Of a stretch of DNA of 64,000 nucleotides, positions 37,492-44,867 are shown in pieces. The stretch comes from Streptomyces koelreuteriae. GTDB taxonomy: Bacteria; Actinomycetota; Actinomycetes; Streptomycetales; Streptomycetaceae. Under the pieces are notes generated by a model, which worked only from the letters and a program-made list of their open reading frames with translations, did not search any database and had not been told where the DNA came from. A program made the translations under genes and the position numbers. The stretch covers positions 1,240,001 through 1,304,000 of the forward strand of contig NZ_CP075896.1 of NCBI RefSeq assembly GCF_018604545.1, written 5' to 3'. Position 1 is the stretch's first letter. Each line of letters begins with the position of its first letter.

Positions 37492-37531
37492 CCGCCTCAC
37501 CCGGCACGGGTGATCGTGCCGGGTGAGGCGG
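37492..37531. promoter_or_regulatory. Perfect 17-bp inverted repeat in the SHOCT/channel divergent region
   Basis: CCGCCTCACCCGGCACG (37492-37508) and its exact complement at 37515-37531 flank a 6-base centre. The left arm overlaps the shorter operator-like palindrome TCACCCG-GCA-CGGGTGA. Position 81 bases upstream of the SHOCT start suggests regulation rather than termination. The rest of the 313-base gap holds two more palindromes and no gene. Confidence 0.6.
37497..37513. promoter_or_regulatory. TCACCCG-N3-CGGGTGA motif, copy 1
   Basis: TCACCCGGCACGGGTGA is a perfect 7+3+7 inverted repeat between the divergent SHOCT and potassium channel genes. The same motif recurs at 37646, 40059 and, with changes, 43393. 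Confidence 0.55.
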
Positions 37532-37575
37532 ATGCCGGCCGCGGACGGCGTCTCCCGCCTCACCAAGACGTCGCC

Positions 37576-37590
37576 CGCCTCACTGAGGCG
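37576..37590. promoter_or_regulatory. Palindrome CGCCTCA-C-TGAGGCG
   Basis: A perfect 7+1+7 inverted repeat 135 bases upstream of the potassium channel start. It shares the CGCCTCAC string found in the arms of the 17-bp inverted repeat nearby. Confidence 0.4.
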
Positions 37591-37645
37591 AGCCCCACGT
37601 CCGGCCAGTACGCACGGCACGGCCTGGCGCGGCCCGGCCGCCGAC

Positions 37646-37662
37646 TCACCCGCGGCGGGTGA
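37646..37662. promoter_or_regulatory. TCACCCG-N3-CGGGTGA motif, copy 2
   Basis: TCACCCGCGGCGGGTGA, a perfect 7+3+7 inverted repeat 63 bases upstream of the potassium channel start codon, hence close to or within its promoter. Confidence 0.55.
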
Positions 37663-37724
37663 TCCGTTCCCGGCGCCGCGGCGGTGAGGTGGAGAGCGCA
37701 CCCCACAGGATCGAGAGACATGAG

Positions 37725-38342
37725 ATGAACGATCCAGCGGCCGCCCGGACCGAGCCCGCGAAGCCTCGGCGGGCGCCGGAGCGACATCCGCGGCCGGAGG
37801 GCCGGAGGCGGCACGCGAAGGCCGCCGTCCTGGTGCGCGCGGCGCTCATCGCGACCGGACTCGTCACCGTCTACTACGTGCTGCCCCTGGACGGTCGCAG
37901 TACCGGCACCGGCACCACGGTGCTGCTCGCCTGCGGCCTGCTGCTGGTCGTCCTGGTCTTCTGGTGGGAGGTGCAGGCCATCGCCCACTCGCCCTTCCCC
38001 CGGCTGAAGGCGGTAGAGGCCTTGGCCGCCACGCTCGTCCTGTTCGTCCTGCTCTTCGCGGGCACCTACTTCCTGCTGGAGCATTCCAGCCCGGGTTCCT
38101 TCAGCGAGCCGCTGACCAAGACGGACTCCCTGTACTTCACCCTCACCACGTTCACCACCGTCGGGTACGGCGACATCGTCGCCCGGTCCCAGACGGGACG
38201 AGTGCTGACGATGTGTCAAATGATGGGCGGGCTGCTGCTGGTGGGCGTGGCGGCACGCATCCTCGCCGGCGCGGTGCAGACCGGGCTGCGCAGACGGGGC
38301 CACGAGCCGACGGAGGACTTCCCCTCCCGGCGGGAGGACTGA
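37725..38342 (+). CDS. Potassium channel family protein (ion-channel pore domain)
   Basis: A 205-residue membrane protein with the potassium selectivity filter TTVGYGD (residues 144-150) in SLYFTLTTFTTVGYGDIVARS. Helices lie at about 33-53, 62-82, 97-117 and 165-187; the last two flank the pore, so the core is a two-helix Ion_trans_2 unit with two extra N-terminal helices. No RCK/TrkA ligand domain or S4-type voltage sensor is visible. ATG at 37725 is in a weak ribosome-site context. The next gene starts 3 bases after the stop, so it is cotranscribed with the DUF2252 gene. Confidence 0.9.
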   Translation: MNDPAAARTEPAKPRRAPERHPRPEGRRRHAKAAVLVRAALIATGLVTVYYVLPLDGRSTGTGTTVLLACGLLLVVLVFWWEVQAIAHSPFPRLKAVEALAATLVLFVLLFAGTYFLLEHSSPGSFSEPLTKTDSLYFTLTTFTTVGYGDIVARSQTGRVLTMCQMMGGLLLVGVAARILAGAVQTGLRRRGHEPTEDFPSRRED

Positions 38343-38345
38343 GCC

Positions 38346-39752
38346 ATGACCGTACCGAACCCCACGACGTCCCTGTCCCCGGCCGAGCGCGCGGAGTCGG
38401 GCCGGGGCGCGCGGCGACGCGTGCCGCGTTCGTCGCACAGCCGGTTCGAGGCGGGACCGGAGCGGCCCGACCCCGTCGAGGTGGTGGAACGCCAGTCGGC
38501 CACCCGCGTACAGGAGTTGGTCCCGGTCCGCTACGGCCGCATGCTGGAGTCCCCCTTCCGCTTCTACCGGGGCGCCGCGGCGATCATGGCCGCCGATCTC
38601 GGGGCCGCCGCGGACACCGGACTCTGGGTGCAGCTCTGCGGGGACGCCCATCTGCTGAACTTCCGGCTGCTGGCCTCGCCGGAGCGCCATCTGGTCTTCG
38701 ACATCAACGACTTCGACGAGACCCTGGCCGGGCCGTTCGAGTGGGACGTCAAGCGGCTGGCGGCCAGTTTCGCCATCGCGGGCCGGGCCAACGGCTTCGA
38801 CGGCGCGGAGCAGGACGACGCGGTGCAGACGTGCGTACGCGCCTACCGGCAGCGGATGCGGGAGTTCGCCGGCATGCGCACCCTGGACATCTGGTACGCG
38901 CAGGACGACGCCGACCACATGCGGGAGCTGATGGCCAAGTCGATGTCCAAGGAGGCCAGGCGCCGCACCGCCGAGGCCACGGCGAAGGCCCGCACCCGCA
39001 CCCACCTCCAGGCCTTCGCGAAGCTCACCGGGACCACGCCCGAGGGGCGGCGGATCACGGCCGACCCACCGCTGATCACCCCGCTGCGGGACCTGGTGAG
39101 CGACTCCTCGCCGCACGGCCAGGAGAAGGAGCTGCTCACCGTCCTGGAGGGATACGCGGAGAGCCTGTCGTCCGAGCGCAGGCATCTGCTGCGGCGCTAT
39201 CGCCTGGTGGACATCGCCCGCAAGGTGGTGGGGGTCGGCAGTGTCGGCACCCGCTGCTGGATCGTGCTGCTGCTCGGCCGGGACGACGACGATCCCCTGC
39301 TGCTCCAGGCCAAGGAGGCACAGCATTCGGTGCTCGCCGCCCAGACCGGCGGGGACAGCTACGACAATCAGGGCCGCCGCGTGGTGGCGGGACAGCGGCT
39401 GATCCAGACGACCAGTGACATCCTCCTGGGCTGGACCCACGCCGTCGGCCTCGACGGACACGAGCGGGACTTCTACGTGCGCCAGCTGCGGGACTGGAAG
39501 GGCATCGCGCGGGCGGACACCATGGATCCGGCCATGCTCCGCCTGTTCGGGCGGCTGTGCGGGGCGAGCCTGGCACGGGCCCACGCCCGCTCGGGCGACG
39601 CCGTGGCCATCGCGGCGTACCTGGGAGGCAGCGACCGGTTCGACCGCGCGCTCGCCGCCTTCGCCCAGTCGTACGCCGATCAGAACGAGCGCGACTTCGA
39701 GGCACTGGGCGCGGCCGCCCGCTCCGGCAGGATCCGCACGGCGACCCTGTGA
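38346..39752 (+). CDS. DUF2252 family protein
   Basis: A 468-residue protein of the DUF2252 family. Signatures: RVQELVPVRYGRMLESPFRFYRGAAAIMAADL, QLCGDAHLLNFRLLASPERHLVFDINDFDETLAGPFEWDVKRLAAS and a C-terminal region with FYVRQLRDWKGI. The GDAHLLNF and DINDFDE blocks resemble the catalytic and metal-binding loops of aminoglycoside-phosphotransferase-like kinases, so a small-molecule kinase is possible; no activity is established. It starts 3 bases after the channel gene, which ties the two together functionally. Converges on the 65-residue gene. Confidence 0.9.
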   Translation: MTVPNPTTSLSPAERAESGRGARRRVPRSSHSRFEAGPERPDPVEVVERQSATRVQELVPVRYGRMLESPFRFYRGAAAIMAADLGAAADTGLWVQLCGDAHLLNFRLLASPERHLVFDINDFDETLAGPFEWDVKRLAASFAIAGRANGFDGAEQDDAVQTCVRAYRQRMREFAGMRTLDIWYAQDDADHMRELMAKSMSKEARRRTAEATAKARTRTHLQAFAKLTGTTPEGRRITADPPLITPLRDLVSDSSPHGQEKELLTVLEGYAESLSSERRHLLRRYRLVDIARKVVGVGSVGTRCWIVLLLGRDDDDPLLLQAKEAQHSVLAAQTGGDSYDNQGRRVVAGQRLIQTTSDILLGWTHAVGLDGHERDFYVRQLRDWKGIARADTMDPAMLRLFGRLCGASLARAHARSGDAVAIAAYLGGSDRFDRALAAFAQSYADQNERDFEALGAAARSGRIRTATL

Positions 39753-39778
39753 CCCCCGCCCCCGCCCCTCTGGCCCGC

Positions 39779-39976
39779 TCACTCCGGCAGCTGGCGCATC
39801 TCCACGACCCTGAGCCCGAGCGACTGGAAGCGGGTCAGCAGCCCGTACAGGTGGGCCTCGTCGATGACGGGGCCGTACAGGACCGTCTGACCGGACATCA
39901 CCACGTGATCCAGCTCCGGGAAGACCTTGGCCAGGGTCTCCGACATATGTCCGTCGACGCGGATCTCGTAGCGCAT
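39779..39976 (-). CDS. Conserved-looking 65-residue protein
   Basis: A small soluble acidic protein: MRYEIRVDGHMSETL, then VFPELDHVVMSGQTVLYGPV, then a helix LYGLLTRFQSLG and a final strand LRVVEMRQLPE. The beta-alpha-beta-beta-alpha-beta pattern suggests a ferredoxin-like fold. The ribosome site GGGAGAG is well placed, supporting a real gene. I do not recognise a family. It is downstream of the LAL regulator and membrane protein genes, but a hairpin lies between. Confidence 0.72.
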   Translation of the reverse strand: MRYEIRVDGHMSETLAKVFPELDHVVMSGQTVLYGPVIDEAHLYGLLTRFQSLGLRVVEMRQLPE

Positions 39977-40058
39977 GAGCTGCTCTCCCGCGGGCGGGGT
40001 GGGGCGGGCCGTGCACGCCCTTCCCTTGCGATGGTCCGCCCCGGAGGGCCGTCCGCCC

Positions 40059-40089
40059 TCACCCGGCACAGGTGAACCTGAACCGGGTG
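40059..40089 (-). promoter_or_regulatory. TCACCCG-N3-CGGGTGA motif copy 3 within a nested hairpin
   Basis: TCACCCGGCACAGGTGA (40059-40075) matches the motif with one mismatch. It overlaps a nested hairpin: CACCCGG (40060-40066) pairs with CCGGGTG (40083-40089), enclosing CAGGT-GA-ACCTG. The element lies between the membrane protein stop and the 65-residue gene, so it may be a terminator, an operator for the small gene, or both. Confidence 0.5.
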
Positions 40090-40091
40090 CC

Positions 40092-40613
40092 TCATTCCTT
40101 CAGAATGATCTTGAGGACGACGATCAGCAGACCGAGCAGCAGGTTCACCGCGGCGGAGACGGCCATCTGCTTCCCCGACGCGCCGGCCCGGGCGGCCGCG
40201 GCCAACGACCAGCCGACCTGCCCCGCCACCGCCACACTGAGCGCCAGCCACAGGGTGCCCGGCATGTCCAGGGGCAGCAGCGGGCTGATCGCCACGGCGA
40301 CGGCGGGCGGGACGGCGGCCTCCAGGATCGGCCACTCCTCGCGGCACACCTGCAGCACGGCCCGGCCGTTCACGGTCCCCTGGGCCAGACGCGCCCCGAA
40401 GAGCTGCGCGTGCACATGCGCGAGCCAGAACACCGCCCCGGTCATCAGCAGCAGCGCCACGAGTTCCACCCGGGGCAGCGAACCCAGGGTTCCGACGCCG
40501 ATCACCACGGAGGCGGCGAGCATGGAGCCGTAGACGCCGCCGGTGTAGTCGGCCCGGGACCGCCGCTCGGCACCGTCGGCGGTGCTCTCCTTCGCCGTCG
40601 GGGCCCCGCTCAC
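40092..40613 (-). CDS. Multi-pass membrane protein of unknown function
   Basis: A 173-residue protein with four or five predicted membrane helices (about 27-45, 48-66, 94-112, 118-140, 147-169) and a hydrophilic N-terminus. No recognised domain. Its start overlaps the LAL regulator stop (GTGA), so the two are translationally coupled. Its role may lie in the same envelope or ion-related response as the neighbouring membrane genes; this is inference. Confidence 0.78.
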   Translation of the reverse strand: MSGAPTAKESTADGAERRSRADYTGGVYGSMLAASVVIGVGTLGSLPRVELVALLLMTGAVFWLAHVHAQLFGARLAQGTVNGRAVLQVCREEWPILEAAVPPAVAVAISPLLPLDMPGTLWLALSVAVAGQVGWSLAAAARAGASGKQMAVSAAVNLLLGLLIVVLKIILKE

Positions 40614-43291
40614 AGGAGCCGCCGTTCGCGCGCCCGGCGGACGGCGTCGCCGCGCCGGGTGACCGCGAGCTTGCGGTAGATGCTCTTGAGGTGGGTCTTC
40701 ACGGTGTTCACGGACACATGGAGGTCGGCGGCGATCTCCTCCGTCGACCTCATCTCGGCCAGGCGCCGCAGGACGTCACGCTCGCGTGCGCTCAGCTCCT
40801 CGACGGCGAGCTCCGGGGGCTCGTCGGGTACGGCGGGCCCGGGGGCGCGGTGGTGGCCGGGGCCGGCCAGGAGCCAGCCGGCGGCCAGTTCCCGCGGCCG
40901 GCCGGTGCTCAGCAGCGGCCGGATCCAGGGGCCGGCTTCCAGGAACGGGCGGCGGAGCTGCTCGCGCCGGCCGTCCAGGAGGGCCCGGGCGACCAGGCGG
41001 CGGGCGGTGGCGGGGTCGCCGGTGCCGAGGGCGGCCCCGGCGCGGACCAGGGTGGCGCGGACGGTCAACGCCGGGCCGGGCCGGTCGTCCTCCGGCAGGT
41101 GGTCGAGCAGGTCGAGGGCCCCTTCGGGGTGGCCCGACGCGAGCCGGACGCGGGCCGCCTCGACCGCGCACGCCCGCCGATGGTGTGCCACCGGCTCCAC
41201 GGCTTGCCGGGCCTGCTCGGGGTGCCCCTGGGCCAGGTGGGCGGCGGACGCCAGCAGGGCGGCGTGGTCCTGGGCCCACGGTGAGTTCACGGCGGTCTGT
41301 ACGGTCGCCTCCGCCGCCGCCAGCGCGGCCCGGGCGTCCCCCCGGGCGAGGGACAGGCGCCCTCGGGTGAGGGTCCGCCCGGCCCGCACCACCGGGTCCT
41401 CGGCGAGCGGGCGGGAGGCGGCCGCTTCGTCGAGGAGCGCCTGCGCCGCGTCGAGTTCGTCGCGGTCGATGAGGACGGCGGCCAGGACCAGTGGGCCGAT
41501 ACCGGACCGGGAGTGCTGCGGGAGGCTGTACCGCTCGGCCTGGCCGGCCGCCGCCAGGGCCTTGTGCTCGGCCGGGCCGGGCCAGCCGCCCAGGTGGTCG
41601 ATCAGTGCCAGGTGGCCGAGGGCCTCCCAGCGGGGCAGTGCCGTGGCCGCTCCGCCGGGAGCCGCGGCCACCGCCGACAGGGCGCTGCGGGCGTCGTCGA
41701 AGCGCCCGGCCCACAGACGCGCGGAGCCCAGATGGGTGAGCAGGAGGGCGGTGAGTTCCGGGTGCTCGTCGAGGAGCTCCCCGGGGACCTCCCGCTGGAG
41801 GTGCCTCGCCTGCTCGGCGGCGCGCTCCGCCCTGTCCGGGGAGCCGGTCAGCCGGGCCGCCAGGGCTTCCAGGAGGGCGAAGCTGAGCCGTACCGGGGCC
41901 GTATCGGCCGTATCGGCTCCGTCCCCGCCCAGTGCCTCCCCGGCCTGGCGCAGATGGGTGAGGCCCGGTTCGAGATCGCGCCGGCCCAGCTCGCGGGCGG
42001 CGCGCACGAGGTCGGGCGCCGGGCCCGTGACCTCGGGGCTCATCCGTGCGAACAGAGAGGACAGCTCCTCTGAGCGCAGCCCGGTGAAGAGCTGCCCGAT
42101 CGCGAGATCGTCGACCACGACGCGGGCGGTGAAATCCCAGTCGTCCGCCGCGGCGCCCTGTACGAGCGCGTCGGGCAGGGCCCCGGATCGCCGCAGCCAG
42201 TGCGCGGCCCGGCCGCGCAGCTCCGGCTCCAGGCCGGGGAAGCGCTCCCTCAGGTGGGCGCGGAGGATCTCCGCGAACAGGGGGTGCAGGCTGTACCAGG
42301 AGTGGCCGAGGTAGTGGAGGAACGCGTTCTCGCGCTGCAGCCCGGCCAGGATCGGCTCCGCGTCGGTGCGCAGCGTCAGCGCGTTCACCAGGTCGGGGCA
42401 GCAGCGGTCCAGGACGCTGATGCGCAGCAGCAGGTCCTGGGTGCCGGGTGCCTGCCGGTCGAGCACCTCGGCCAGCAGGAAGTCGGCGACCGCGCTGTGG
42501 TCGGCTTCGAACTGCTTCAGATAGGTGTGCGGGTCCGCGTCCTGCCGGGCGGCCAGGGCGCACAGCCGCAGCCCCGCGGCCCAGCCCTGGGTGCGCTCCA
42601 CCAGGGCCTGTACGGCGCCGGCCCGCAGGTGCAGCCCGTGCCGCGAGAGCAGTTCATGGGCCTCGTCGGAGGTGAAGGCCAGCTCGGCGTTCCGGATCTC
42701 CGTGACCTCGCCCGAGGCCCGGTAGCGGTGCAGCGGCAGCAGGGGTTCCGTGCGGGAGACGAGGACCAGGCGCATGCCTCGTCCGGCGTGGTGCAGGACG
42801 AACTGCAACTGCTCCGCGATCTCGGGGGAGGTCACCCGGTCGAACTCGTCGAGCACGACGACGGTGGTGTGGTCCCGGCGCTCCAGGCCGGCGGCCAGGC
42901 TGGTCAGCGTCCGCCGGTCCACATGGGCCGCCTCCGCCGGGCAGCCGACGTCGCCCGTCACCGGTACGCCGGCGGCGCGCAGTGCCTCCAGCAGATACGC
43001 CCAGAAGATCCCGGGGGCCTGGTCGGCGGTGTCGGCCGTGAGCCAGGCGACCGGTTCCGTGAGGCCGGCGGCCCAGTCGGCGACGAGGAGGGTCTTGCCG
43101 GCGCCGGCCGCCCCGTTGACCAGGGTCAGCGGCGTGCCGAGCGCCTGGTCGAGGTGGTGGGCCAGGCGGGCGCGGCGCAGGAACGTGGCGGGCCGCTTCG
43201 GCAGGGCGAACCGGGTGCGCAGCAGCGGATCGCCCGTGGGGTCGACGCCCGCGGACGCCGGTTCCGCACCGGTTTCCTCGGTCACGGCCAT
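40610..43291 (-). CDS. LAL-type LuxR-family regulator (MalT-like)
   Basis: A large ATP-binding regulator of the LuxR family, 893 residues. The N-terminal STAND ATPase has Walker A NGAAGAGKT (59-67) and Walker B-like VVVLDEFDRV. A helical TPR-like middle region (about 350-800) follows, then a C-terminal LuxR helix-turn-helix (about 828-890: LSARERDVLRRLAEMRSTEEIAADLHVSVNTVKTHLKSIYRKL). MalT-type proteins oligomerise on binding an inducer and activate transcription. ATG at 43291 has AAGGTGG; a start 21 codons upstream is possible. It is coupled to a membrane protein gene and is a natural candidate to bind the repeated TCACCCG-N3-CGGGTGA sites. Confidence 0.9.
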   Translation of the reverse strand: MAVTEETGAEPASAGVDPTGDPLLRTRFALPKRPATFLRRARLAHHLDQALGTPLTLVNGAAGAGKTLLVADWAAGLTEPVAWLTADTADQAPGIFWAYLLEALRAAGVPVTGDVGCPAEAAHVDRRTLTSLAAGLERRDHTTVVVLDEFDRVTSPEIAEQLQFVLHHAGRGMRLVLVSRTEPLLPLHRYRASGEVTEIRNAELAFTSDEAHELLSRHGLHLRAGAVQALVERTQGWAAGLRLCALAARQDADPHTYLKQFEADHSAVADFLLAEVLDRQAPGTQDLLLRISVLDRCCPDLVNALTLRTDAEPILAGLQRENAFLHYLGHSWYSLHPLFAEILRAHLRERFPGLEPELRGRAAHWLRRSGALPDALVQGAAADDWDFTARVVVDDLAIGQLFTGLRSEELSSLFARMSPEVTGPAPDLVRAARELGRRDLEPGLTHLRQAGEALGGDGADTADTAPVRLSFALLEALAARLTGSPDRAERAAEQARHLQREVPGELLDEHPELTALLLTHLGSARLWAGRFDDARSALSAVAAAPGGAATALPRWEALGHLALIDHLGGWPGPAEHKALAAAGQAERYSLPQHSRSGIGPLVLAAVLIDRDELDAAQALLDEAAASRPLAEDPVVRAGRTLTRGRLSLARGDARAALAAAEATVQTAVNSPWAQDHAALLASAAHLAQGHPEQARQAVEPVAHHRRACAVEAARVRLASGHPEGALDLLDHLPEDDRPGPALTVRATLVRAGAALGTGDPATARRLVARALLDGRREQLRRPFLEAGPWIRPLLSTGRPRELAAGWLLAGPGHHRAPGPAVPDEPPELAVEELSARERDVLRRLAEMRSTEEIAADLHVSVNTVKTHLKSIYRKLAVTRRGDAVRRARERRLL

Positions 43292-43392
43292 GGAGCCCAC
43301 CTTGTTCGCCGTCCGACGGATCACAAGCAGCGCTCGTACCACCCAGGATCTCAAGCTTCACCCCCCTGCGCACGCCCACCCCCGGGCCGTGA

Positions 43393-43409
43393 CCACCCGC
43401 GACGGGCGA
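43393..43409. promoter_or_regulatory. Variant of the TCACCCG-N3-CGGGTGA motif (copy 4)
   Basis: CCACCCG-CGA-CGGGCGA keeps 12 of 14 arm bases in the divergent region between the LAL regulator and the glutamine amidotransferase gene. It lies about 100 bases from each start codon. Confidence 0.4.
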
Positions 43410-43507
43410 TGCGCGCGCGGGTCGGCCGGGGTTCGCTGAGGTGCACGCGCACCTTCTACGCAGCCGTGCGGTACGGCCCGGGCGGCTCGGAACGGGGGCA
43501 ACCGACC

Positions 43508-44344
43508 ATGTGCCGCTGGCTCGCCTACTCGGGCACCCCCGTGCTGCTCGACGACGTCCTCTACCGGCCGCAGCACTCGCTGATCGACCAGAGCCTGCAC
43601 GCGCGGATGGGTGTCGAGACCACCAACGGCGACGGCTTCGGGATCGGCTGGTACGCGTGGCATCTGCGGACGCCCGCCGTCATCCGGGACACCGGTCCGG
43701 CCTGGAGCAACCGCAATCTGCGGGAGATCGCCGACCACGTCCGTTCGTCGCTGTTCTTCGCCCATGTGCGCGCCTCCACCGGGACGACCGTGCAGCAGAC
43801 CAACTGCCACCCCTTCCGCCACGGACGCTGGCTGTGGATGCACAACGGGGCGATCGCCGGGTTCCACGATCTGCGCCGGGATCTCATGCTGACCGTGGAC
43901 CCGGCGCTGTTCCCGGCGCTGGAGGGCACGACGGACTCCGAGGTGATGTTCCACGTGGCCCTCACCTTCGGGCTCGACGGCGACCCGCCGGGCGCGGTGG
44001 CCCGGATGGCGGGGCTCGTCGAGCGGCTGGGGCACGAGCACGGGGTGCCGCAGCCGCTCCAGATGACGGTGGCGGTGACCGACGGCGAACGGGTGTGGTT
44101 CTTCCGGTACTCCAGCGGCGGGGCCTCGCGGTCGCTGTACTACAGCAGCCGGGTGGACGACGTGCGCGCCCTCCACCCCGATCTCGCGTTCCTGCGGCAT
44201 GTCTCCGAGGAGACCCGGCTGGTCGTGTCGGAGCCGCTGGGCGATCTGCCCGGTGTCTGGAACGCCGTACCGGAGAGCAGCTACGGCGTCATCCAGCCGG
44301 GCCGGGACCAGCTGCTGCGGGACTTCGAACCCGAGCCGGTCTGA
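43508..44344 (+). CDS. Class II glutamine amidotransferase (EgtC/YafJ-like)
   Basis: An N-terminal-nucleophile glutaminase-fold protein of 278 residues. After removal of Met1, Cys2 in MCRWLAYSG is the nucleophile. NGDGFGIGWY, FFAHVRAST, NCHPF and WLWMHNGAIAGF are the other family blocks, and TTDSEVMFH follows. Members hydrolyse gamma-glutamyl amides; EgtC acts in ergothioneine synthesis, but no other egt gene is present, so the substrate is unknown. It is divergent from the LAL regulator and convergent with the macro-domain gene. Confidence 0.9.
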   Translation: MCRWLAYSGTPVLLDDVLYRPQHSLIDQSLHARMGVETTNGDGFGIGWYAWHLRTPAVIRDTGPAWSNRNLREIADHVRSSLFFAHVRASTGTTVQQTNCHPFRHGRWLWMHNGAIAGFHDLRRDLMLTVDPALFPALEGTTDSEVMFHVALTFGLDGDPPGAVARMAGLVERLGHEHGVPQPLQMTVAVTDGERVWFFRYSSGGASRSLYYSSRVDDVRALHPDLAFLRHVSEETRLVVSEPLGDLPGVWNAVPESSYGVIQPGRDQLLRDFEPEPV

Positions 44345-44357
44345 GTGCGCGGGTGCC

Positions 44358-44867
44358 TCAGCGGAGCTGTGCGGCGAACACCTCGTAGGCCGGTGCGTCG
44401 AAGAGGACGAACCGGACCGCCTCGACGTCGGTCCGTGCCGCGCGCACCGTGTCCACCGCGATTCGGGCGGCGTCCTGCATCGGATAGCGGTAGACGCCGG
44501 TGGAGATCGCCGGGAAGGAGACCGTACGGGCGCCGAGTTCGTCGGCGACGCGGAGGGACTCGCGGTAGCAGGAGGCGAGCAGGTCCGAGCGGTCCTCGGT
44601 GGCGCTGTACACGGGGCCGACCGTGTGGATCACCCAGTGGGCGTCCAGGTCTCCGGCGGTGGTGGCGACGGCCTGCCCGGTGGCGAGGCCCTTGCCGTAG
44701 TGGGAAGCGCGCAGCTTGCGGCAGTCTTCGAGGATCGCGGGGCCGCCGCGCCGGTGGATCGCGCCGTCGACGCCTCCCCCGCCCAGCAGGGAGGAGTTGG
44801 CCGCGTTGACGATGGCGTCGACGCTCTCGCGGGTGATGTCGCCCTGGACCGCTTCGATGGTGGTCAT
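44358..44867 (-). CDS. Macro-domain protein (O-acetyl-ADP-ribose deacetylase type)
   Basis: A 169-residue single macro domain of the MacroD/YmdB type, which hydrolyses O-acetyl-ADP-ribose or removes mono-ADP-ribose from proteins. Key blocks: [34 protein letters not shown] (adenine and catalytic loop), [23 protein letters not shown] and [14 protein letters not shown] (phosphate loop). Its ATG overlaps the stop of the upstream oxidoreductase gene (ATGA), so the two are translationally coupled. O-acetyl-ADP-ribose is a product of the sirtuin encoded at 23.8 kb. Confidence 0.93.
   Translation of the reverse strand: MTTIEAVQGDITRESVDAIVNAANSSLLGGGGVDGAIHRRGGPAILEDCRKLRASHYGKGLATGQAVATTAGDLDAHWVIHTVGPVYSATEDRSDLLASCYRESLRVADELGARTVSFPAISTGVYRYPMQDAARIAVDTVRAARTDVEAVRFVLFDAPAYEVFAAQLR

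Noticed and set aside
43508..44344. Ergothioneine operon based on the EgtC-like amidotransferase
   Set aside because: No egtA, egtB, egtD or egtE homologue is adjacent.
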